Positions 17,356-26,900 of a DNA stretch of 51,932 bases are shown here, piece after piece. Position numbers and translations under genes: made by a program. This DNA comes from JBBQYA01 sp038209155 (GTDB lineage: Bacteria > Bacteroidota > Bacteroidia > Sphingobacteriales > Sphingobacteriaceae), in NCBI GenBank assembly GCA_038209155.1, contig JBBQYA010000007.1, forward strand, positions 1 through 51,932, given 5' to 3'. Positions within the stretch are counted from its first letter, which is position 1. Each line of letters begins with the position of its first letter. The notes below the pieces were generated by a model. The model had not been told where the DNA came from. It did not search any database and saw only the letters and a program-made list of their open reading frames with translations.

Positions 17356-18783
17356 ATGGTTTTTAACAGTGTTACCTTTTTAATATTTATTTCTATTTTT
17401 CTTCCCATTTATTTCCTGTTAAGAGGAAATAGTAGATTAGTTTTTACCTTCCTTGCCAGTTATTTATTTTACGGTTGGTGGGATTGGAGATTTTTAGGAT
17501 TAATAGCCTTTGCTACTTGCGTAGACTTCTTTTTAGGAAATTCACTAGAGAAAGAGCAAGACGATAAAAAGCGAAAGTGGTATATCGTATTTAGTATGGT
17601 TTTAAACTTAACCTTACTGAGTTTTTTTAAATACTTTAATTTCTTTTCAGATTCATTCTATCAACTTTTTAGTTCTATTGGCTTTGATGTTTCTCCTTTG
17701 ACATTGCGTATTATATTACCAATAGGAATATCTTTTTATACGTTTCAATCCATGAGTTACACCATCGATATTTATCGAAGGGATATACATGCAGAAAAGA
17801 ATTTTTTACGTTTCGCTACTTTCATTTCCTTTTTTCCACAGTTAGTAGCTGGGCCAATAGTAAGAGCAAGAGATTTTTTACCCCAATTCAAAAATGATCA
17901 TAATCTAAATCCAGATCGTATTATTTTGGGCTTTGGGCAAATAGTAATTGGTTTTTTTAAAAAAATTGTTGTTGCAGATTCCTTAGCTCCTGTTGTTGAT
18001 CAAATATTTTCTTCACCGGCCAATTTTACCTCCTTCAACTTAATAATTGGTGTTGTATTCTATTCATTTCAAATTTACTGCGACTTCAGTGGTTATTCTG
18101 ATATTGCCATCGGTTTAGCAAGAGTTTTGGGTTTTGATTTCCCTCGAAACTTTAATCTTCCTTATTTCTCTAAAAGTTTTAGGGAATTTTGGTCAAGATG
18201 GCATATTTCTCTTTCAAGTTGGTTGCGTGATTATTTATATATTCCATTGGGAGGAAATAGAAGAGGTAAACTATTCACGTATAGAAATCTAATGCTAACC
18301 ATGCTAATAGGCGGATTATGGCATGGAGCAAATTGGACATTCATTTTCTGGGGTTTTTTGCATGGGTTTTACCAAATTGCTGAACGACTTACGGGTCCCC
18401 TTTATGGGAAAATTGTAGATTTTTTACGAATTCCGAAATTTATTTCAGACGGAATTTTAATCCTCACAGTCTACATCCTTACTTGTGTAGCTTGGATTTA
18501 TTTTAGAGCTACTTCATTTGCCGATGCTTCTACAATTATTAATAATATTTTAGTACTTGATAATTTTAATTTAAGCAGTTTGGTAAATATTACTTGGATA
18601 GGAAAAGGTGCATTTTTAATATCTTTATTATTGATTGCAGAAATAATAAGTACCAAAATAGATTTTGCAGATTTAATGCTTAAATCCCCAATTTTCAGGG
18701 TCACATCTTGTACTGTTATTATTCTTTCAATTGCTCTATTAGGTGCATTTGCAGATTCACAATTTATTTATTTTCAATTCTAA
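17356..18783 (+). CDS. MBOAT-family O-acyltransferase (AlgI-like), copy 2
   Basis: The protein has 475 residues with the same motif order as the copy at 14879: YTFQSMSYTIDIYR, FFPQLVAGPIVRA, WSRWHISLSSWLRDY, and GGLWHGANWTF followed by WGFLHG. Both histidines expected for MBOAT catalysis are present. The two copies end identically in FIYFQF. They clearly arose by duplication but have diverged throughout, which suggests two acyl donors, two acceptor sites, or two SGNH partners rather than a recent redundant copy. The stop is 2 bases before the likely ATG of the second SGNH gene. Confidence 0.93.
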   Translation: MVFNSVTFLIFISIFLPIYFLLRGNSRLVFTFLASYLFYGWWDWRFLGLIAFATCVDFFLGNSLEKEQDDKKRKWYIVFSMVLNLTLLSFFKYFNFFSDSFYQLFSSIGFDVSPLTLRIILPIGISFYTFQSMSYTIDIYRRDIHAEKNFLRFATFISFFPQLVAGPIVRARDFLPQFKNDHNLNPDRIILGFGQIVIGFFKKIVVADSLAPVVDQIFSSPANFTSFNLIIGVVFYSFQIYCDFSGYSDIAIGLARVLGFDFPRNFNLPYFSKSFREFWSRWHISLSSWLRDYLYIPLGGNRRGKLFTYRNLMLTMLIGGLWHGANWTFIFWGFLHGFYQIAERLTGPLYGKIVDFLRIPKFISDGILILTVYILTCVAWIYFRATSFADASTIINNILVLDNFNLSSLVNITWIGKGAFLISLLLIAEIISTKIDFADLMLKSPIFRVTSCTVIILSIALLGAFADSQFIYFQF

Positions 18784-18785
18784 AT

Positions 18786-19652
18786 ATGAGAAAGTATATA
18801 TGGATTCCTGTACTTTTTTTAGTAGTATTTATTAGTGACAGAGTCGGAGGTTTATTACTCAATAAACTCTTGTTAAAAAGTAATTTTAGATATTCTAAAT
18901 TATATAATGATAAAGCTCAAAGCGATATTTTATTTATTGGAAACTCCAGAGGACTAGTCTTTTATAAGCCATTTGTAGACTCGGCTATAACTTCATCTTC
19001 TTTTAATTTTAGTTATAATGGATTGCCATTAAATTTGGGTAAAGTACTATTATTTGATTATTTAAAAAAATACAATAAACCTAAAAAAATTATTTTAGAA
19101 ATAAGTATGTACGGGGCAGATAAAGAATTAACTAATAACATGAAAATGTTTATGGATTTATCTCCTGGTATTGATTCATTAATAAAAAATGTTTCTCCTA
19201 AAACGTCTAATTATTGTGCTGTAAGTCACCTATATAGATATAACGGTGAAGTGTTTGAAAGATCCATGTTTTATTTAAATAAATCAGACGATACATGGAT
19301 TTTACAAAAGAAAATAAGCCAACGTGCGATAGATAAAATTCAAAATTTAAAGCCAGTAACTCTTGCATACGATGATAATTATCTGGAGAATTTAACAATA
19401 ATTAGTACCTACTGTAAAAAGAATTCAATTGAATTAATTCTAATTATAAACCCTTATTTTCCAGAATACGCAAGCAATTTTAAAAACTTATCTACTTGGA
19501 TATCAGGTATTGAAACTGCAAGTGGATATAAAGTACATGATTACTCAAATGCAATAAAAGATCAATCATTTTTTGCTGATTATTATCACTTAAACAAAAA
19601 CGGTAGTAAGGTATTTATAAATTTATTATATAAGGACGGTATTATTAATTAA
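18786..19652 (+). CDS. SGNH-like protein, partner of MBOAT copy 2
   Basis: The frame is open from 18708, but the start at 18786 is preferred: it lies 2 bases after the MBOAT stop and gives MRKYIWIPVLFLVVF, a clean membrane anchor, whereas the longer form would overlap the MBOAT gene by 76 bases. The 288-residue product has the nucleophile block FIGNSRG (Ser54) and the C-terminal DYYHLNKNG, which keeps an Asp-x-x-His pair. It is an SGNH-type protein but of a different subfamily from the one at 16320. It probably acts in the periplasm with the adjacent MBOAT to acylate the polysaccharide. No obvious terminator follows; 97 bases separate it from the second beta-helix gene. Confidence 0.8.
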   Translation: MRKYIWIPVLFLVVFISDRVGGLLLNKLLLKSNFRYSKLYNDKAQSDILFIGNSRGLVFYKPFVDSAITSSSFNFSYNGLPLNLGKVLLFDYLKKYNKPKKIILEISMYGADKELTNNMKMFMDLSPGIDSLIKNVSPKTSNYCAVSHLYRYNGEVFERSMFYLNKSDDTWILQKKISQRAIDKIQNLKPVTLAYDDNYLENLTIISTYCKKNSIELILIINPYFPEYASNFKNLSTWISGIETASGYKVHDYSNAIKDQSFFADYYHLNKNGSKVFINLLYKDGIIN

Positions 19653-19749
19653 TTTTTAATAATAGTTTTATGTAATTAAATAAATTTAAATTTAAAGAAA
19701 CATTACTGAGTTTGTCGCCGTAGAATGGTCTATAATTTTTCCATATACG

Positions 19750-22700
19750 ATGCATAAAACTCTGAATGATGCTCAAAGAAAAATTACCCTCTCCATTTTA
19801 ATTTTAGTATTTGTTCTTCAGTTTTTACCTCATAAAACTTTTTCAGCTCCACCTGCTCAATTTACTATCGGCCTTACAACTAGGCAATTTGATGCTAAAA
19901 ATGTTCCAGCAGGATCCATTATTTTAATCGCAGGTGGTACAAGAGATTTTTTAGGAATAAGTAATATGAATGGTACTGTTAGTCAGCCTATTATTATAAA
20001 AAGTTCCGGTTCTCGAGTTATTATTAATACTGCTTATGGTTATGGAATGAGAGTTCAAAATTCTAAACATTTTATTATTGATGGTAAGCAAGGTCCTTTA
20101 GAATACAATATTTATATCAACAAATTAAATAAAGGGCAAGGAATATCTTTAGAAGCCAGAAGCTCAGATTTTATAGTTAGAGGATTAGAAATTGCTTCTG
20201 CAGGATTTGCAGGTATTATGGCAAAGTCCGATCCTTATTGCAGTACTTCTACTAGACAAACTGTTACTGCAGAAAATTTTATTATGGAAAATTGTGTTTT
20301 TGAATATAATTATATTCACGATACTGGAGATGGAGAAGGAATGTATATAGGATATACTTTTCCGATTAAAACTTTAAGCCCTTGTGGTACAGTAGTAAAC
20401 TCTCATCGTTGTAGAAACATTACTGTTCAATATAATTTAGTAGAACGAACCGGTGCAGACGCATTGCAAGTTTCTCAATGTACATCTGGCTTGTTAATTC
20501 AAAATAATAGAGTATTAAATTATGGAATAAGCCCATTTGGAAATTTTCAAAATAGTGGTCTATCCATCGGAGCAGGTAATTATGGAATTATAAGAAATAA
20601 TTTTATACTAACTAGTAGTATTGGGGGAAATGGAATATCCATTATCGGATCGGATGATTTAGATATACTAAACAATTGTATCATTCACAAAGCTGGAATG
20701 GGAATTTATGCAGATGAGCAAAGCGGAAGATATCCTGCTACTCCAAACGGAAAGGGAATGTTTATTGATAATAATACGATAATTGGATTAACCGGATGCA
20801 TTACCGATGGAATACATTTAAGAACTCAATTAGTTAATAATACCTTAAGAAATAATGTAATAGTAAACCCAGCATCAAAATATATTCTTAAATATACTCC
20901 TGATGTTGTAATTATAGAAAACACAAACAAAAAAACGCTAAATACAAGTACCTTAGGATTTAATAATGTTGAAACATACGATTATACGCTTACTCCCAAT
21001 TCAATTCTTATTAATACTGGAAGTATTATAAATACAACTAATGTAGATTTTAAAGGATTACCTCGTCCATCTGGAAGTACTTATGATATAGGAGCTTATG
21101 AATTTCAATTAAATACAGGAAACGCAAATCCTATAACTACAGCAGGCTTAGATCAAATCATTACATTTCCTCAAATTACAAGTTTACAATTGTCTGGAAA
21201 TGCAACCGATATAGATGGTACTATTGTTAATTGGAATTGGACAAATGAAAGTAGTTTATCAGCTACAATTGCAGGAGCATCAACTAAAAATTTAATATTA
21301 ACTAATTTACAAATTGGTGTTTATACTTTTAGATTAACCTGTACAGATAATTTAGGAGCATCAAGTTTCGATGAAGTAAATGTCACGGTAAATGGAGCTA
21401 ACATTTTACCAAATGTATCCATGATTACATCTGCAAGCACTGGATCTTTATTAATAAATTCTATTCTTACACTTACTGCAGAGGCTACAGATGCAGATGG
21501 AACTATAAGTAAAGTGACTTTTATGAACGGAGCCACTAAACTCGGAGACGATTTTACAAGCCCTTACTCTATTTCAGTTAATAATTTGGCTTCTGGAGTT
21601 CATCAATTGGTTGCAATAGCTACAGATAATAAAGGAGGGGAACGTATTTCAAGTTCTCGTCAAATAATAATTTTATCAGGATCAAGTTGCATTGGAAGCG
21701 GAACTATTCTTAGGGAGCAATGGAACAATCTTTCAGGCACTACATTGGTAGGATTAAATTTAAATAACATGATACCTAGTTCAACCAATGCACTTAATGA
21801 ACTTGGAATTACAACTAATGTTGGAGACAACTATGCTAGTAGGTTAAGAGGGTATATTTGCCCTCCATTGAGTGGAAATTATACATTTTGGATCGCAGGG
21901 GATGATTATTGTGAACTATGGTTAAGTACTGATATTTCTTCTGGAAATAAGGTAAAAATCGCCCACATTGATGGATTTACCAACGTAGGAGAATATAACA
22001 AATATGCATCCCAGCAATCTATTAACATTTCTTTAGTAGCTGGACAATCCTATTATATAGAGATACTTCAAAAAGAAGCATTTGGAGAAGATCATGTTTC
22101 AATAGGTTGGAGACTTCCAGAAGGTACTTTAGAACGCCCAATTAGTAGTAATAGAATTTCAGCTTATGTAAATCAATTACCTACAGCATCTGCTGGAAGC
22201 AATATAACATTGACTTTACCTGAAAATACAGCCACTTTACTCTCTTCTAGCTATGATGTTGATGGAAGCATTTTAAATTTTACTTGGAGTTCTATTTCAG
22301 GTGGTGGAACAATCATTGGCGGAACTTCCTCCAATTCATTACAACTAACAAATCTTCCGGTTGGAGTTCATACTTACCGCTTACAGGTTCAAGATAACAG
22401 TGGAGCTTATAGTTTTGCTAACAAAACAATTACCGTTTTACCAGCGAATATGATACCTCAATCATATGCAGGTATCGACCAGACTTTAACTTTACCATTG
22501 AATACTATAATTTTAAATGGAGCTGGTACAGACCAAGACGGAACTATTGTGGATTATCTATGGACGCAAGTAAGTGGTACCACAGCTACTATGCAAAATG
22601 TTTACACACCTAATTTATTGCTAACAAATTTGGTAGTTGGTAGCCATATTTTTAGACTAATGGCAATGGACAATACTGGGGCAGTAAATTTTGATGAAGC

Positions 22701-23544
22701 CGTAGTAACGGTTTTGCCAGGAATTAAAACAGTAATTTATAGAGTAAATTGCGGAGGTCCTCAACTTTCTGATTTACCTATAAGTTGGTCAGCAGATAAT
22801 AACTCAAACTCTTCTGTAAACTTAGATCCTCAAGTATCGAGTAATGTAAGTATTTCTAAAGATTTTTCAGGTCTTAACAGTACAGGAGCAATTAATGATA
22901 TATTTACAGATTTCAGATACGAAGATTTTGGAAAGAATTTAAAATATAATTTTCCTGTAAATAATGGAGATTTTGAAATAAGATTGTTTTTTGCAGAAAA
23001 TATTGGCTCTATTACATCAAGATCTAGAGCAAGACTTTTCGATGTTCAATTAGAAGAACAATTAATGATTGAGAATTTGGATATATACGATGAAGCTGGA
23101 AATGATGCACTTGAGAAATCATTTACTTTAACTATTACTGATGGTGTAATAAATCTAGAGCTTATTACTAAAAAGAATTTTCCCTCCATAAGTGGAATAG
23201 AAATAAGTTCAATCTCTGGAATAATTGGAAATAAAATTATACATAATAATATAACAAATACTTCCACTTTATTGAAAATAGATGGTAGTACAAATACTAT
23301 TAATGTTTATCCTAATCCTTTTAATAATAAATTAAATATTGAGTTTGAAGATGCTGGAACAGAAAACATAGTATTTCAATTGTTTGATTTAAGTGGTAGA
23401 AAACTAATTGAAAACACGGTTAATTTTCAAGGACAAAATAATACAGAACTTGATTTTTCCGATAAAAATTTAACGGCTGGTGTTTATTTTATTAAAGCAA
23501 TTCAAGGTGATAAAGTGTTTACTCAAAAAGTAATTAAGAATTAA
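19750..23544 (+). CDS. T9SS-secreted beta-helix protein with Ig/PKD, PA14 and malectin domains (paralogue 2)
   Basis: This 1264-residue protein has the same architecture as the one at 11018: signal peptide to about residue 35, right-handed beta-helix to about 455, Ig/PKD domains, PA14 from about 651, two PKD-like domains, malectin from about 994 and a type A T9SS sorting domain from about 1181 (NVYPNPF … GVYFIKA). Segments in the beta-helix such as SPFGNFQNSG and GFAGIMAK are shared exactly, which marks a conserved surface, perhaps the binding groove. The N-terminal 40 residues and the loops differ more. Substrate and activity are unknown. A strong intrinsic terminator follows the stop. Confidence 0.88.
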   Translation: MHKTLNDAQRKITLSILILVFVLQFLPHKTFSAPPAQFTIGLTTRQFDAKNVPAGSIILIAGGTRDFLGISNMNGTVSQPIIIKSSGSRVIINTAYGYGMRVQNSKHFIIDGKQGPLEYNIYINKLNKGQGISLEARSSDFIVRGLEIASAGFAGIMAKSDPYCSTSTRQTVTAENFIMENCVFEYNYIHDTGDGEGMYIGYTFPIKTLSPCGTVVNSHRCRNITVQYNLVERTGADALQVSQCTSGLLIQNNRVLNYGISPFGNFQNSGLSIGAGNYGIIRNNFILTSSIGGNGISIIGSDDLDILNNCIIHKAGMGIYADEQSGRYPATPNGKGMFIDNNTIIGLTGCITDGIHLRTQLVNNTLRNNVIVNPASKYILKYTPDVVIIENTNKKTLNTSTLGFNNVETYDYTLTPNSILINTGSIINTTNVDFKGLPRPSGSTYDIGAYEFQLNTGNANPITTAGLDQIITFPQITSLQLSGNATDIDGTIVNWNWTNESSLSATIAGASTKNLILTNLQIGVYTFRLTCTDNLGASSFDEVNVTVNGANILPNVSMITSASTGSLLINSILTLTAEATDADGTISKVTFMNGATKLGDDFTSPYSISVNNLASGVHQLVAIATDNKGGERISSSRQIIILSGSSCIGSGTILREQWNNLSGTTLVGLNLNNMIPSSTNALNELGITTNVGDNYASRLRGYICPPLSGNYTFWIAGDDYCELWLSTDISSGNKVKIAHIDGFTNVGEYNKYASQQSINISLVAGQSYYIEILQKEAFGEDHVSIGWRLPEGTLERPISSNRISAYVNQLPTASAGSNITLTLPENTATLLSSSYDVDGSILNFTWSSISGGGTIIGGTSSNSLQLTNLPVGVHTYRLQVQDNSGAYSFANKTITVLPANMIPQSYAGIDQTLTLPLNTIILNGAGTDQDGTIVDYLWTQVSGTTATMQNVYTPNLLLTNLVVGSHIFRLMAMDNTGAVNFDEAVVTVLPGIKTVIYRVNCGGPQLSDLPISWSADNNSNSSVNLDPQVSSNVSISKDFSGLNSTGAINDIFTDFRYEDFGKNLKYNFPVNNGDFEIRLFFAENIGSITSRSRARLFDVQLEEQLMIENLDIYDEAGNDALEKSFTLTITDGVINLELITKKNFPSISGIEISSISGIIGNKIIHNNITNTSTLLKIDGSTNTINVYPNPFNNKLNIEFEDAGTENIVFQLFDLSGRKLIENTVNFQGQNNTELDFSDKNLTAGVYFIKAIQGDKVFTQKVIKN

Positions 23545-23576
23545 TTAAAAAAATTAAATAAAAACTTATTTATTTA

Positions 23577-23611
23577 AAAGTCTGATATAATTATATCAGA
23601 CTTTTTTTTTG
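23577..23611 (+). terminator. intrinsic terminator after beta-helix paralogue 2
   Basis: A perfect 24-base palindrome at 23579-23602 (left arm AGTCTGATATAA) is followed by a run of nine T residues. It lies about 35 bases after the stop at 23544 and separates the beta-helix gene from the 1980-residue protein gene. Confidence 0.85.
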
Positions 23612-23914
23612 CACAATGGCAACCATTTATATAATGAAAATTACAGTTCTTAAAGTTCTGTAAAACAGTATTTTAGAACATCAATAAATGGTGTATCTAT
23701 TTTATTACATTTGATTAATTGAAGAATTTAATTAAATATTAAAAGAATAAAATTTTATACCTTAAAAATGCCTACGTAAAACTACGTAGACAAAATACGA
23801 TATATATGGTATTGTCAAAAAAATGCTTTTAAGCTACTTTTGATAAGATTCAAGAACTAAATAAATTTAAATTGAATCATATAATTTAAACTTTAAAAAA
23901 TAATATTTAAAACT
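23612..23914. other. 303-base leader region without a gene
   Basis: No open frame longer than 14 codons with a good context is seen. The region is strongly AT-rich. It holds an imperfectly placed inverted repeat CTACGT/ACGTAG at 23772-23789 with a 6-base centre, then a promoter-like pair at 23812-23842, then about 65 bases of AT-rich leader before the ATG at 23915. The inverted repeat lies just upstream of the promoter and could be a regulator site. Confidence 0.5.
23812..23842 (+). promoter_or_regulatory. promoter of the 1980-residue secreted protein gene
   Basis: TTG at 23812-23814, a 20-base spacer, then TACTTTTG at 23835-23842 fit the Bacteroidota promoter pattern TTTG/TTG-N19-20-TAnnTTTG. 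It is the best promoter match seen in the window. Transcription would start near 23849, leaving a 5' leader of about 65 bases. Confidence 0.65.
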
Positions 23915-26900
23915 ATGGAAAAATTAAAAAAAAGCCTTTCTGAAAAATCAAAAACTTCTGAAAGTCTTTGCGCTAGTTCGAAAGAGTCTTCGACTCGATC
24001 GGCTCTGCGAATCCAGTTTTTAAATACGCTATCTCAAAGCAACAGATTTAATTCAATTTTTTTAACAAAACATGTTATGAACAATTTTACATTAGGATTT
24101 ACAAACTCATTAAAGAGGTCAATTGGAATTTCTTTAATTGCTTTAATGTTTCTTATTAGTGCATTTGATGAGGTGTCTGCACAAGGGTATGTCCCTTTTA
24201 CCTACACTCCACGTTTAAATTGGAATACATCAGCATACAAATCTTTCACCTTTACAAGTTCAACTTCTGGAGTTGGATCTATGAATTTAAGAATTAAATA
24301 TCCTAAGAATTATGATTCTGCAGCTGTAAGTACAGAAAAATTTCCAATGATTGTTTTCTTACATGGAAAGGGTGAAGCTGGTGATGATAATGATTATCAT
24401 TTAATACATGGCGGTCAACAACATTTAAATGCAGTGAACAACGGTAAGTTTAATGGATTTCTATTATATCCACAACATGAATTTCAATTTTGGACAGATG
24501 GAACTGATGGAAATAGCTCTTTTATGTCTCCTCCAATTCAAAAAGTAATTGATATGATCGACTTTTTAATCACTCGTTATAGAATAGATCCAAACAGAAT
24601 TACTGTTCATGGTTTATCAATGGGAGGTGCAGCTTCATGGTATATAGCTAACAAACGTCCAGATTTATTCGCTTCTATATTACCAATGTCAAATGGTGGA
24701 CTACCAACTCAAATTCCTAATTTAGTTAATACAAACATTTGGTTATTCCAAGGAGATAGAGATGTCAATCCTGAACCACAAGCTGCTCGACTACAAAGAG
24801 ATAGAATTATCGCTGCTGGTGGGTATATTAGATATACAGAATACGCAAATGTTGGACACGGAACTTGGAATATTGCTTATGCAGAGCCAGATTTTTTCTC
24901 TTGGATTACAGCTCAATCGCAATTAAATATTCATGTTTTCGGAGAAGATCCTACCTTTTGCTTAGGCGGAAGTTTAAGATTAGGTGTTGTTCAAGGATTA
25001 TTTCAATACGAATGGTCAAATGGCATAACTACGAATGTAAACACAGTTACAACTCCTGGTTCATATTCAGTAAGATTTAAAAGAAAATCTACATCAGATT
25101 GGTCAAATTGGTCTGTTCCGGTTGTGGTAGGGTATAGAATGGTGACTTCTGCAGTTACAATTTCGGCAAATAGATCTACCGCAATGCCATTAACTGGTAG
25201 TAATGTTACATTAAGTGCTCCTGAAGGATTTTCTTATCTATGGTCAAATAACTCTACTGCAAGAAGTATACAAATTTCAACTCCTGGTATATTTTCAGTT
25301 AGAGTTAATCAAGCTGGCAGATGTATAAGTAATGTATCAGAATTAGTCCACGTTACAAGAGGTCCAGCTACAAGTCCAATGGTGTCTGCATCAAACGTTA
25401 ATGCGACTGTATTATCTCCAACTGCTATTGACATTACTTGGAATGACAATTCAAACAATGAAACATTTTTTGAAATATATGGCTCTAACACTTCAGGTGG
25501 AAATGCAGTTTATCTAGGTAGAGTACCTGCTGGAACAACCGCGTTTTCAGCAACTAATTTAATTCCAAATAGAGATTATTTTTTGAGAATAAGAGCAATC
25601 AATAATACTGGATTTGCAACCAATTCTACGCCAAGGTATGCTAGAACATTACCTGATTTACTAGCACCTACTGCTCCCACCAGTTTATTAGCGAATAACA
25701 AAACAGAAACAACCATATCTTTAATTTGGGGAGCTTCAACAGATAATGTTGGGGTAGTTGGTTATGATATTTTACAAGATGGTCTAGTAATTGGAACTTC
25801 TACAACCAATGCTTTTATTGCAACTGGTTTAGTTCCCAATACTCCATATACTTTTGCAGTAAGAGCAAGAGACATTACCGGAAATATTTCTCCTTTAAGC
25901 AATTCTATTTCTCAAACTATATTATTTGAGAATGGATTAGACTATAAATATTATGAAGGTCAATACAACGTTATACCCAATTTTGCTGCTCTTTTAGAAG
26001 TAAGAAGCGGTAAAGTAAATAACTTTGATATTTCACCAAGAGATTTAAATAATAATTTTGGATTTAAATTTGAAGGTTATGTGGACATTGTTACTGCTGG
26101 ATCTTATACTTTTTTCACAACATCTGATGATGGTAGTGATTTATTTATTAATGGTATCAGAGTAGTGGATAATGATGGATTACATGGTCCTCAAGAAAGA
26201 AGCGGAATAATTAGTTTAACCACTGGAAGACACCCAATAATTGTAAGATTTTTTGAAGCAGGTGGAGGTGAATTATTAAATGTTAGATGGCAAGGACCTT
26301 CTATTGCAAAAGCAATTATACCTAATGCTAATTTATTCAGAATTAATAATTTCTTTGATGGTACTTCGCCAAGTGTTCCAGCAAATCTTTCTGTAGCCAC
26401 TAAAACATTAAATTCTATTTATTTAAAATGGAACGCTTCTACGGACAATGTTGGAGTTGCACAATATGAAATTTTTAGAAATGGTTTGTTAGTAGGAAAT
26501 AGCGTAGTGAATGACTTTGAAGTATCTGGTTTAGACACTAATAATAATTATACTTTTGAAGTAAGTGCAAAAGATTTTTTTGGTAATACTTCCGCTAAAA
26601 GCAGTATTTTAACAGAAGGGTTGGTTATAGATAAAGGAACTAATTATAAATATTTTGAAGGGTCTTGGTCTGCTGTACCTGACTTCTTTTTTGGAAATGA
26701 AAAAAGTAAAGGAAGCACAACCAATTTCAGCGTTGCCAACAGAGATGTAAATGATAATTTCGGTTTTAGATTTGAATCAGTATTAACCATTGATGTAGCT
26801 GGTTCATATAATTTCTACACTTCATCTGATGATGGTAGCATGTTGTATATCAACGATCAATTAGTTGTTAATAATGATGGTTTACATGCTACTCAAGAAC

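Noticed and set aside
18708..18785. Upstream in-frame start for the second SGNH gene
   Set aside because: It would overlap the MBOAT gene by 76 bases and place a Cys/Ser-rich stretch before the membrane anchor; the ATG at 18786, 2 bases after the MBOAT stop, is far better.
19653..19749. Sigma-70-like promoter with TATAAT before beta-helix paralogue 2
   Set aside because: TATAAT is present, but the spacing to any TTG element is wrong for both the proteobacterial and Bacteroidota patterns.
23612..23811. Small RNA or riboswitch in the long leader
   Set aside because: Only weak local pairing is seen upstream of the promoter, with no known riboswitch core.
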